Assembly (NCBI RefSeq): GCF_964204645.1 | Contig: NC_134025.1 | Span: forward strand, 21,236,001-21,300,000 | Source of the DNA: Tubulanus polymorphus | Lineage: Eukaryota; Nemertea; Palaeonemertea; Tubulaniformes; Tubulanidae | Reading direction: 5' to 3' | Length of the DNA: 64,000 nucleotides | In this document: piece by piece, positions 1 to 11,981 of the stretch | Position numbering within the stretch: position 1 is the first letter of the stretch | How the letters are laid out: the number at the start of each line of letters is the position of its first letter | Program-made: the position numbers and the translations under genes | The notes under the pieces: generated by a model | What the model was told of the DNA's origin: nothing | Database searches by the model: none | Seen by the model: only the letters and a program-made list of their open reading frames with translations

Positions 1-1590
1 CTAAAGATTAACCAATTTTGACCATCAAAAATATCAAGGTTATATATAAGATTTATTCTAAATTTGATAACCCGTATTTCGACTCGGGTAAGAAATGGTT
101 CGTGCATATGTTTTGAGAGATTTCACGTGAGATTTGTATATGCGTTTTAAACCAGAATGAGAAAGTAATTTCAGTAAACATCGATTGACAATCAATACAC
201 CTGGGCTCAGTGTGTAGTGTAATCGAGTGTATTTTTGCATACTCACGTTCAGTTTGTACACGATACTTCCGCTGATGTAGAGTGACAGTTCAGTTTTTTC
301 GACATGGCGTCATCTCGCTAATGGCCCAGGTATTTTTACGTCGTCTCCCCGATAATCCTTTGTAAAGAGACGGGATTTCTGTAAGACACGAAATATTCCG
401 CAACGCGCTGTAGGCCACAGTCTCGCGCGCACCGTTATTTTCCTCGCGCTATTCGTTTTCCACCTGTTGTCGAAGACCACGAGTTTTAATATGTACGTAT
501 ATGTATTTTCGCATTCGCAATTATGGAGATATTCATATATTTCGTTCAGCCTTCGACAGAAAAAAAAATTCGACCCTATAATCATAGGTTGGATTGTACA
601 TAGAACGGTCGCTATTCAGTGCCGAAATAAATCAATGAATGTCTAGCGTTTACTTGCAGTTGACCGACAAGCTCACGGTTACAATATGGCGTGATTATCA
701 AACCGACGTGAATTTGAAGATCAATGACTTTCTTTCGGCAGGCAATAAAGAACTCATAAGATAAATGCGACGCTCGAGGTTGAAAACACATCAAAACAAC
801 GTGTGGCGAAGACAACTGTGGTAAAGTATCGTGAAGATATATACATAGAGCAAGGTGTTTCTGAAAATATGTCCCGCATTAATGTTTTTTTTCCTCGATG
901 AAAAGGCAACGTTCGAAGAAAGTCAGAAACAGATTTTATGCAGATACCTACGTAAATAGGTTGATTCATGCATACGTGAAAATGTTACGGCAGAATACAT
1001 CCAAGATGAACTAAAAGTTGTAAATCGAAATTCAAAAGGTATATGTCTCATGAAGTTGGCATATTCAGACCATTCAGATAATAGCTTAATTCATGAGAGT
1101 TCAGCAAAAAACCAGATTGCGCAAGAAAAATAAAATGGTCGTGCAAGCCTGACTTCGTCCTGTCGTGAAAATGTCACCCTTGAGTAGTTGAATCGATTTA
1201 GGGTGGCTAACTTTATCAATTACGGAGACTGTGGGCTTTCGATATCAAGTTTGACCATCAGGCCATTGCTGTCCATCATTCCTACAAAAATATTGCCTTT
1301 TCCGAAACTGGCGCAACAACTTGACATATGCGGGTGAAGAAAACAACGTTTAAGACCTATCTTTTAATTATAGATATTCTTGCGTTTAGCAAATGAAAAA
1401 AAAACACGTTCAGAAACTATTGGCAAATCATAGGGGATTATCTTCAGACTTTCTTCGTCTCACTATCGAATTATAAGTAAATAATTAATCAACTTCTTTC
1501 AGTTGAATATTCGTGTTCACATCGAAATATCAGACATCATAATGATTGTTTCCAACATTGCAACTAAGTAACCGAATTTTCAACACGTAA
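1..1590. other. Gene-free stretch at left edge
   Basis: I see no gene here. Open frames are short and lack recognisable motifs or paired splice sites. The longest, on the minus strand at 310-585, has a somewhat GC-rich 5' half but matches no family I know. No complete transposon ends were found in this interval. Confidence 0.6.
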
Positions 1591-2264
1591 ACCTGGGCGA
1601 ACTTCGGTTATCGGAGTCGAAGTCGACTATTTGCTAACTAAGTGAAACTGAATGTGAGTTAGTCCGAACTAGAGTCCAAACGATTTCAAATTAACGGAAC
1701 TGAGCACGATCGCTGCGGTTCGAACCTATAGTTTCAAGATGGCCGACACTGTAAAATGCGTAAGAGACGTACATTATATAGTTCGTTTGGTCATAAGCTA
1801 AAGATTGAATAAACCATTTTACAGTTGCTAGCCGCCATTTTCGCAAATTTAAAAAATGATTTTTACATAACTGAAAACTAGAGATTTATGCGGTTTGAAT
1901 GTTGCTGAAACTGTCAAAATCCATCCATGGACAGATGAAATATGATACAACACACATCACGGATAGTTTTTAAAAAAGAGAAAAAATGACCCAACAATAC
2001 GGGACAAAAGTACCCTAACAAAATGGCGGCTAGCAACTGTAAAATGGTTTATTGTCGGTCATCTAGAAACTAGGTCTGAACTTACAGCAACCATGCTCAA
2101 TCGCGTGGTTCGCTATTTTCGGACTATAGTTCGGACTAGCTTATACATTCTGTTTCACCATGGAGTAACCTTGGAGTTGTCATTTGTCAAATTATTACTC
2201 CAAGGTTTCACTTAGTTCGCAACTAGTCGACTAACTACGAAAAATGAAGTCCGGCCAAGGCTCA
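1591..2264. mobile_element. Long-terminal-inverted-repeat MITE with a second palindrome nested inside
   Basis: The two ends are diverged inverted copies of about 160 bp: the left arm (about 1591-1745) reads the same way as the reverse complement of the right arm (about 2057-2264). Shared blocks include AACTAAGTGAAAC and CACTTCGG-like ends. Inside lies a second inverted repeat with arms near 1808-1843 and 2018-2051, sharing GCTAGCCGCCATTTT and CAGTTGCTAGC. There is no coding capacity, so it is non-autonomous. The right half of the inner element has a diverged relative at about 19365-19450. The right arm is related to 27.28-27.75 kb. No clear target-site duplication was found. Confidence 0.75.
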
Positions 2265-3639
2265 ACGAGCCGTTTAAGGACTCAGGTGTACATTGTGACA
2301 ACAATAGCGCACGCAGTTATTGGCTCTGACGTAACATAGCTTTTATTTCTTTTTTTACTTTTATTTTTGGAATTTGTGTAAACGATTGGGTCCTGGCGGC
2401 ACAACATCCGGGGAAACGCGCCTTCTTTTTTACATGCACCGAGAAACGTTGGCCCTTTTTGCGTTCGCTTTTTTCTCATAACGTGAGATTTAAACAACAC
2501 CGGTCGGTTTGTATGTTGTTGATTACCCTATTATCTCAGTTAATATCCGCCTATCCCAGCTTGATATGATACCACGACATCGCAGAATTATTGCGGCCTC
2601 ACTGATTTTCGCTCGGCTACGTCGAACCGACTGGCGGCTATTTTCCGACAACCTAAACGGAATATCAAGGATATTTCGGTTGTGTTGCTTCTATGATGAA
2701 TAAGTATTTACATGCATGTTTTCGCTTGGCATTTCTTTGATGCCTACATTAACCAAAGATTCATACTTCCTTATCATGTATACTTCACTTACAGAGTATG
2801 ATATCATATGATAATACTTGAACAAATTGCCATCTTGAGAGAATATACGGACACCGAGAAACTGCTGAACTGTCATCCAGCAGAAGAAACGCTGCGGTTT
2901 CTTAGTTTTTAGAATTCAGGTTGGGATTTTTGTGTCATTATTAGTCAGATTAGAGTGTCTATTCAATCTACTATTAATCCATACGACGACAGCCGCCAAA
3001 AAGAAACTTTTGCTTGCACCTGCGGCGGAAACTTTCAAAAATTCGATCATTGTTGCGTCGTTTGAAAATGCAGTGGTGTATGTACACCATTTGCAAGGTT
3101 CTTAGCTTCAAATGGTATATACATGTGTATATATACTGTGTATAGAACTGTAATTCGGAGATTGCTGTTGCGTGGTGAATATCTGAAGAACTATGTTGAT
3201 TGACATTCCATACACCTCAAAAATCTAAAAAAGAAATTCACTTCATTAACCCGGGCTATTTCGGGTCTTATATTCAAACGTCAACGCAGCTTGTCCAGAT
3301 TTTGCAGAGCCACGGAACGAAGCGAAGCGAACGGTTTCAATTTTCTGCTTAGTTTGTATAATCAATCAAGTAGCCATCTTATTATTCAGAGAATCTTCCT
3401 TATTTCGTTTACCCGAACGGTCTGACGCATCCATCCAACAAAACACGACGCGAGAATGTGACAGCGACCCGGTCACACCAAACGTTGCTGTCACACGTGT
3501 CATAATGCTCATACACGTGGAAATAAAGGCTTTCTCGACGTTGCAGATTGGATTGACACAAATTGTGACAGTTTTGCCTGTCGCCAGTACCATCTACGTC
3601 GTCTGCATTTTGAAATTCATTTGTAACTCGCTGGCTTAT
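2265..3639. other. Gene-free stretch
   Basis: No convincing gene. Small open frames on both strands lack recognisable motifs. No clear repeat ends were found. Confidence 0.5.
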
Positions 3640-3990
3640 AAAGGAGAACCTATAACGACCTCCTGTGGTAATCGAGGATTCCTCTTATGGCAGGCGAGGA
3701 TCCACCAGGTTCGCTAGTAGTTACTCGCTTTTCCCGCTTTTCATTTCAAGAAAACTGAACGAACTGTTTCTTACATAATCAATCAATTAAAACTCAACCT
3801 GAGATCTGAGTAGAAAAATAAATTAATTGTATATTTCGTAGGTCCTGTGACAATTTATGGATTCGGGGGTTCCAAAATCCAGTTCAAAGTTCATCGAAAA
3901 TTTTGGACTAATTTTGACATCGTAAGAATTACGAATAACGACCTAGCGTTCGTCGCGCCATCTGCTGAGATAGCTGTTGTTGCGGGTTCC
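3640..3990 (+). repeat. Dispersed repeat, copy 1
   Basis: About 330-350 bp that reappears, diverged, at 8940-9260 in the same orientation. Shared blocks include CTTATGGCAGGCGAG, CCAGGTTCGCTAGTA, GAGTAGAAAAATA and TATGGATTCGGG, in the same order. The open frame across this copy is not preserved in the other, so I read it as non-coding and probably an old interspersed element. Confidence 0.7.
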
Positions 3991-4440
3991 CCATTGAGTA
4001 ATGTTTCCTTGAATCTTATGAATAGAAGAATATTATTATATAACTTCCTAATAACTGGTTGAAATGCTAGCCAGAATTCTTAGCGCAAGGAGTAATTAGC
4101 CAGATGAACTCATCGGGTGGTAATTGATATTTGTTTATTGCGTTAAGCTTTAAGCGGTACCAAAATCTTCATCTATTCTGGATTAGTGGCGTCTACGTTC
4201 GACGGATTGAATAACGCATCAGGCTCAACACTGTTGAATAAGTTTGCTGAAACTATTAAGCGAACTCGTATTTCCTGACCTTCTTGGAAATTTTCTAATT
4301 AGTTCGCGTTATTAGCCCTACGTCATTTCGATGTACGATTAAATTGAGAAAGTACACGCGAGAAATTGGTAAGCGCAATGTCAGTAGAACCAGTTTGAGG
4401 ATAGAACCAGTTTGAGGATCCAAGGTTAATTGTCTGTTAA

Positions 4441-4658
4441 AGCTAAAAAAAATTGATACCTTGTTTCTCATTTCTGTTGAGCTTAAAAGTCGACCGCCTA
4501 TCTACCCTATACATCACTTTCTTTTAGAAATTATGATCAAGCTAACAATTATAGACCCGGCAGCTGTACATACGAACTGACTACAAATTCTATTGCTACT
4601 TACAACATGACCCGGCCGATTAGGAGAAACAAGATGAGGTATCATTTTATTTCAGCCT
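4441..4658 (+). mobile_element. MITE family A, copy 1
   Basis: About 215 bp with inverted ends, AGCTAAAA...TTGATACCTTGTTTCTC at the left and GAGAAACAAG...TATC...CAGCC at the right. GACCCGGC-like motifs recur inside. Three further copies lie at about 30929-31135, 35126-35337 (inverted) and 55808-56025. It has no coding capacity. Confidence 0.8.
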
Positions 4659-6353
4659 CATTCATTGCTGCTTCGGGGATTAATTGCGCTGCACTTTTGT
4701 GAACGAAAAAAAAATTAACGAAGAAATGAAAAATGATAACACTCTAGATGATTTTAAACGAAATTCCCGGTTGGAGAAAAAGAATTCACTAAATGGCATC
4801 CCACTCGAGTTTATTCGCGCCATGTATTTTTCACTGGATGGCATCTGTTTACAGCGTTTCATAATCCCTCCGAGAAAGTAATTCTCTCGTTGTATTTTAA
4901 ATCTGCAGTATGTTTGATAAATGTCACCCTCCTATCCCTTTTTGACGTAGGCACCGTCCACGAACTCTTTGAATGAGATGGTTAAATAATCACCACAGCG
5001 ATGTCGTTTACTCTCCCCTCATAGATCTTCGCACATCCTCACAATTTACGACGGCCATGGAAGTGAGTGGTGGTACTTTTGACTATAGGTGCCTTTCATA
5101 TGACGCCATAGTTCCTTCGCCAATCAGTGATGGCGACTCTCCATACATTTAAGTGCCCTTTCTTCCAGAACATCCGCACTTAATTCTTAAAACCATTGTT
5201 CAGAACTAGGCCAAGTGTGCACAAATTTACTCAACTAATGAAAACTAAAGGGAACAACTGCTTCCAAAAACCTTTAAGCCATCTTCGTATATATCGTTTA
5301 AGCCATCTTTGTATATATCGGTTTATACGTGAACCGCATTATCTTTTGTATTTTCTATACTTTGATTTTGTTTTTGTGCTCTAAGCAATTGTATTTTTGT
5401 CGAGCAATAAAACATAAATTCTATTCTATTCTACAACCAACGAAAATCAAGGGATTTACAAACTTTGAGGGTCTGCATTGGACATCAGTTAGTTTGGTAA
5501 TATGAATAGTGTATATCCAACAGGCAATTTAAGATTCCGATCTTCACTCAATTCTCGGCAATCTATAGCAATATCCTGGCATTTTTACCTCTGGAGGTTT
5601 AAAATCGAAATAATGTTCAAATTATTCCTCTTGCTGCAAGGACACCACGCAACAAGGCGGCACGGTTAGCGGTAAAAATCCCCTCGGAAAAAATCCCCAA
5701 TTCTTCAAAGTAGGTAAAAATCCCACTCCTTCTGAACGTAGTGTAAGTAGATACAATCTTAAGGTCAAATAATTTATATTATTGATACATATATCCAATT
5801 TATTATTGTAGAACATCATAAGGATATCATGAGTAAACAAACTATAGTATCATACTATTTGAATTCAGATATAACCCAGTCCTCATTTCCCTTATATTGC
5901 ACAAACGGTAAACGGATTGAATCAATGATAGGTTTATCGATGCAATCTCTTTTAAGTGCGTGTATAACTAATTATTCATGAGATGCGTTCAGTTCAAATT
6001 TAGAACAATAAGATTATTTTAGACCACTAATTTATCTATCAACCACTTTAAAATCAAATCGTAATAATTCATTATGAGTGCAATCGATAGATTAAGATAA
6101 GTAATACTATGGTTTCAGTACCACTTTGGGTTAATCTTGGGTTGCTTTCGCGACATTTCCAAGGCGCTGGACCGTTGAAGTTGATACATGTAAATAATTG
6201 TAAACAAAACAATGTTTCCCTCCACGTACCATTGAAATGGAAGGAGAGTAATTGTTTATCTTATCTTATCTTTTCTTATGGAGAAGACTTCCTGATCTTG
6301 GCCAACAACGCCGTCTGGCAGGTGGTTGACTGACTGAAAAAGAGGTAGTCACT
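4659..6353. other. Gene-free stretch with a short duplication and a LINE-like tail
   Basis: No gene seen. A 24-25 bp direct duplication lies at about 5273-5321 (AAGCCATCTTYGTATATATCG twice). At about 5406-5432, AATAAAACATAAATT is followed by repeated ATTCT units, which resembles the 3' tail of some invertebrate LINEs; no reverse-transcriptase frame was recognised upstream. Confidence 0.45.
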
Positions 6354-7160
6354 CATTTTCCCTCCGGTTATTTTCCCTCCAGTCAATTTCCCTCAGTCAT
6401 TATCCCTCTGATCGTTTTCCCTCCTAAAATGATCGTTTTCCCTCCAAGAATATAATGTTATAAAAAGAAGTGACTTTTATAGGGTTCACTTTTCTAAAAT
6501 TGACAGGGGAAGGAAGAATAGTTTACGATTAAGTTCACTTTTCTATCACTCATTGGTTATGTAATGCACCATATTAAGCATTTTTGGGTCTTCTTTTTAA
6601 TGGTACAATTACAGTTGATTGTCAGAGTGAATCCATTTTTAAGTTCAAAACTTTCTCAAAACAATGGAGTAAATTTAAAACAGTTATGGAATCCTGCATC
6701 AATATTGTTTTTATTAAACAACTCTCCTATTTCAGTATGTGTAAGTCACCTAATGGATTCCTATAGAAAGACATCATTTTAGTTTTAAAATGAATAACTG
6801 CGGTCAACAAAGCGTTAATATATTGAATAATTAAATCCTTTGATCTAAGAAACAATGGGGATGGATTTATTAGATTAAAGCTTCTATTAGATAAAGCTAA
6901 TTGCCTTGCTATTGTCAGATTGAGTCAGGTGGAATTTAGCTCACATGCTTAAGCAACATAATGTTATTCTAAAAATTTTGTTAATGTCTATCTATCAAAA
7001 ACGAATTTTCATAATCATAAAATCATTTATTTTTAATTTTTTTCTTTTAAATACATTAAATTGGACTTGGAGGGAAAATGTATGTTTTTGGAGGGAACGT
7101 AACTGGAGGGATAATGATTGAGGGATTGTGTGTGGAGGGAAAATGGCCGGAGGGAAAATG
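6354..7160. mobile_element. Non-autonomous element with TTTTCCCTCC array termini
   Basis: Both ends start CATTTTCCCTCCGG, inverted with respect to each other. Each terminus carries an irregular array of TTTTCCCTCC-type decamers: about 6354-6452 on the left and about 7065-7160 in reverse complement on the right. The AT-rich middle has no coding capacity. This resembles foldback or subterminal-repeat DNA transposons. No clear target-site duplication: the flanks are TCACT and ACAGTGA. Confidence 0.75.
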
Positions 7161-8939
7161 ACAGTGAATCGAAAAAGATGCCATTGCTTAAACGACGTCT
7201 AGAATTCCCGAATGATCAATGCTATTTTAGATCTCTCGATTGTAAAACAACTTCAAAACATAGAATCAAATGAATCTTAATCTTGTATCTGACGGATCAG
7301 CCAAATGCAAATCTACCTGTCGCAGAAAATATCTTTGGAAAATTACCCTTGTTGAAATAATTTAGCGGGAATATCATTCACGATGGATTCAGTTCCATCG
7401 TTCGAGTTGAGTATTAGTTAATGTTTTAACTCTTTGAGTCAAATTTAACCTACAGCTTTGAAACTTGATCCTGTTTTGAAAGTATAACGTGCGCTCTTAA
7501 TCGTGCACTAATCTTCCCTGCGTCCTTTTTATCCATTCAATTATCTGGTCCATCGAGGAAATTTCCCAACAGTAAGTTTTACTTATCAACCGATGTTCAT
7601 TTTCAGCCCGCATTCTTAAAGTTAGAAATACGCTTTTGGATGAATATCAAAGGTACAGACAAAACCTGTCAGACAAAAGACATTCTTCATTTTCGGTTTG
7701 ATGCTCGGTGAATTATATTTCTGTTTAAAACCGATCAGCACAGTGTAGACGCTCAAAGTTCGCCAAGGGACCCAGCTCACTAATACACCACTAATGATTG
7801 ATGTTCGGTGTCGTAATTCTGATAATTTCTGTCGAGAGTCTCTCGGAGACGAAGTTCGTTTGTAACCCGTCGACCCAAAGGTAAATAACTATCAGCAAAA
7901 ACTATAAGGCGAAGGTCATTTCATACGATCGTCATTATTGTTTTGGAATCGACCAGATGAACAACGAAGACGTAGTGAGAGAGTAGATGCGAAAAACATA
8001 CCCTTTTTTACAAATAAAAAGCTAATGAAAATAAATATTTATCATTGAAGATTAAGATTGATATTGAAAATTTTCGGAAAAGATCATCGTCAGCTATGAT
8101 GATAATGATGATAAAGTTTGGGATGTTTTTGTACAGTTGAACCTCGTTAATAAGATTATGTTTAAGACGAAACCAGTTTGATGATTTCCAGCATGTCCCG
8201 GTTAACATATTTATAACCATTAAGCTTTGGAAGATACGAAACCCGTTTGATACGAAAATTTCACTCTTTCCGACGAGATTCGTATAAACGAGTTTTCGCT
8301 GTATACACACTCCTATTCACGTTCATGAATGCGCTAAATGGGCAGTGCGAAATCATTGAAACTCACTATCAAATAGCGCCGCCATGTAATCTTCAAATCG
8401 ATAGTTTCTTTGCCATTGTATCTGTGCAACTAATTTGTGTAAGATATTCTTTGTTTCTGACGCAGCGAAAACCGTTACAAAGATGTTGTTTTATGTATTG
8501 ATAACTATGGGTAATCAATATTGGAGCTAGACTAGTCAATTCAAATCAGTTCAATTCAATCGTAATATATCCAAATTTCAATTTACATTATTGATCCTTG
8601 ATCTGATAATCATTTCTATTGAATCATTCATTGTCAAGGTATAAAGCAATATGCATATTTTATTTTCCAAGGCGTCAATATTTTTTCTAGTTAGTTTTTC
8701 TTGTCTAAATGTGCTTACGCCACCTTGTTCCTGTTTGTGTCAATGATCTTCATAGCTTGATGTATACAGTCATCGTTGCCTCCGTTCGGGTTCTTAGAAC
8801 CTACTGACCGAACCTACTGACGTAGCACTGCCCATTAGCATCGGTGAACAAATGGCATTTTAAGGTGTTTATCATTGTAGATGATCGTAATTTGATCACT
8901 GTAATATCTATATTTTATTATTATTTGATAAAATTCCAA
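7161..8939. other. Gene-free stretch
   Basis: No gene, RNA gene or bounded repeat that I can support. Open frames at 8008-8310 (-) and 8247-8501 (+) overlap on opposite strands and look random. Confidence 0.5.
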
Positions 8940-9260
8940 TTGGGTGCCCGCACCGCTACTGAGGCAATCGAGGATTCCACTTATGGCAGGCGAGAATCCG
9001 CCAGGTTCGCTAGTACAATCGGTCCTCCGCGTTTGATTTCTTCTACATTTCAATTAAAACTGAATGAGCTTTTTCTTGAATAGATGAATCATTAATTGAA
9101 ACTAAACCGACATCCGAGTAGAAAAATAGATTCATTGTATTTAGCGGGTGCTGTGATAATGTATGGATTCGGGAGTCTAAGAAACTAATTTTGACAACAT
9201 AAGGCCGAGTGTTCGTCACCCCATCTGGCGGGATAGCTGGTGTTGCGGGTTACCAATTTA
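8940..9260 (+). repeat. Dispersed repeat, copy 2
   Basis: Diverged second copy of the repeat at 3640-3990, same orientation and same order of blocks, with a deletion after TATGGATTCGGGAG relative to copy 1. It ends in a shared GTTGCGGGTT block. Confidence 0.7.
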
Positions 9261-11981
9261 TAGAGTTTTATCAAATTTCAACATATAAGTCCAGCATCTG
9301 AACATGCTTTCCACTGTTGTAGCCATGCGAGGTATACAGTCGCTGTTCATTTGATCCACAGAGGCGAAAAGCGTGAGTTTCCAAATGTCGTCTTTAAAAT
9401 TGAAGTAGGCCTACGCAATTGCTACGAAGCGACGAATCAAAACTTCGGTCGCTTAATCTTCGATAGACGATGAGAAAGGGAGAAGAAAAGAATGACGAAG
9501 AAGAACCTATTCTGAACCCGGCTAGTACGGATGAAAATTAATCAATGGAATGCTCCGTATGAAAATATTACAAAATTGAACATGTCAATCTAGGTAATAG
9601 ATTGCCTCAATCATGTGATTGTTGAACTTTGTTTGGCCTCCTCTTTTGTATGCTGTCCTTACAAACACCATTAATAATATCTGTTTTTTCTCCTCGTAAA
9701 ATTTTGTGTTTGATAAAATTATGATTGAAGATTACGTAGTTGCTAGTTCGGTTTAACTCGAGGACTCGGGCTCACTTTACAGAATTACTTAAGATAAAAT
9801 CAACACATCGTCATCAGATTCAAAGATTACCGACATTGGATCTGGATACTAATGTCAAAACAAAACAAAAACTGTCGTTTCATAGAGCAACTTAACCATG
9901 CATAGTTTCATTATTTTGTCCCTTGAAAATGCACTATGGACAGATATGTATATCGGCCATAAAGATTGAATTTTCAAATTGAAACAGATTTTGAAAGTAT
10001 TTGGATCGTTCATTGTTCGTCTTTATTTCTGCAATTCATTTTCAACTGAATTATTGTTGTTTAAACCAAATCTTACCGATCGAGTATAAGAGATCTGGTC
10101 TCTGGAAAATCCGGATAAAGAATATTGACCGTTAGTAGGTAGTGAGCATATTGAATCAGCTATAGGAAAGGAATACACAGCCAAATATTGACAATCATAA
10201 TTCAGTCAACTGAAGTTTTTTGCACGCAACTGGAGGAGAGAGACCGTGCAAATACTTATCTTTCTCGAGTACGATCTCGGTAATATCGGTTTACTTTCTT
10301 TTCATCGTTTGCGTTTGGTTCCGCTGTGACGTATGCATGGAACATTCCCTCTATTAATCAAATGACGCAAGGAGAACAAATAACTGAATTTTTAAATCTT
10401 CCCGTTCGCTGACAATTCAAATGCCAAGTCGTCGCCGCACTTACCGTTTCTATTTAAGTCACTCTAGCCGGTCATTTGATATATATGACATATTCGGCTG
10501 TTGAATAATATTTTTATGGTGGTGTTATTGTGTGGCTTGAGTCAGTCGCTAGATAATCATACCGTTCCTGTTTCGAGATATCACCAAAGGACAAATAACA
10601 TATCGGGCGTTATATCTGAAAGCCCAAAACGGATATTATGATGTTCCCTATATTGGCTTTTGTTTCGTTAACAATCTCTGCGATATCAACCTTTGAGCTC
10701 TGTTGACTATACCACGGTAAAACATTTTGAGAAACGACAACAATAAACAAGTTACGAAAAGATGAAAAAATAATCCTATTAAATCAGTAGCATGAATTGG
10801 ATTTTTGTGTATCCATAACCTTTGAGCCATTGTGGTGACGGATACCGACTGACAAGCGGGCGGAAATCACTACGAAAATTGGAAAATTAGTATGGTAATA
10901 GCCAATGTCACGATATCATATCATGTGCCAAGGTCTTTTTCTCGAAAAATAAATAATGTAGATTCTAAGTAGGTTTGATTTCATCATGATCAATGTATAC
11001 TGATCTGTATGGATCGAGTCTCAAAATGGATTTTGACATGAAGCTATATATTACAAATTATTAAAAGGAAATCTAGTCGCTCCAGCATTCAGTTTTATTC
11101 ACAAACGTGATGATTATCAACGATTTACTAAGATAACAACATGTTTATGTATCAGTAAAAATATATATATCTAAAAAAGGCAGTGGATATCTTGAAAGTA
11201 AAAACTGACAACTTCGAGGAGTGCAACTTTCAGAATCGTTGCGAAAACTGCGGGCATTTTCGAGGTTCCGGGCCTTATTCTAACTAGTAACTTTGTTTGC
11301 AGCGTGGGTTGCTCATTAAGCTTATTATATAGCTTTATTGGAAATCATACGCGATCGATATATCCTGTCATCGTCTGCTCAATCAATCAATTGTGGAGGA
11401 TAATTTTAGAAACACGCATATTGCGCGTAGATTTTCGTCGCTTTGACGTCACGTTACATGGCACCGAAGTAGGCCGTCAAGTGACTCCATCAGCAAGATC
11501 TTGCGTATAATTATATCAAATGACGATAATGGATTAATTTTGCATCGTCTCGTATGCTCAAATCTCCTGTTGGTTCTAATACGGGGTTACATGGTCACAA
11601 CGTTGTGTGCGAGCCAAAATCGTTTATCGCTCGTCTTGGGCATTAATTGCAATCAGGAATAATAATAAAAACCAATTTGCCACGCAGAATTCCAGAAAGC
11701 CCCCTTGACGGCACTTGATCGGTCTTGTCAGACTTTACGGATGATGAAATTAAGTCAGAAAGTGATGTTAATCAACTATTCATCGGGTCCCTTTACTAGG
11801 CCTTAATGAGGTACTTTCTACGATAAATATTTACTCGTACTTTTACTAACCAATTAAGAATCGTGAACTAGACGCGTCGCTTTTTACGATTGTATATTAA
11901 GAAAAAGATCATAAGTAAAGGGAGCATTTATACGGGAATGTTAGTTCAGTTTACGTAGCTCCGAAACACTATAAGTTGAAT
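9261..11981. other. Gene-free stretch upstream of the CAP gene
   Basis: No coding exon supported. A perfect CRE-type palindrome TGACGTCA lies at 11444-11451, about 530 bp upstream of the CAP gene start; one short palindrome is weak evidence of regulation. Confidence 0.45.

Noticed and set aside
310-585. 91-codon frame on the minus strand with a GC-rich half
   Set aside because: No recognisable motif, no upstream or downstream exon with matching phase.
3847-4062. 71-codon frame suggesting a protein fragment
   Set aside because: The frame is destroyed in the duplicate copy near 9150, so it is probably repeat sequence.
5385-5435. LINE insertion
   Set aside because: Only a tail-like AATAAA plus ATTCT repeats is present; no reverse transcriptase was seen, so it is not called as an element.
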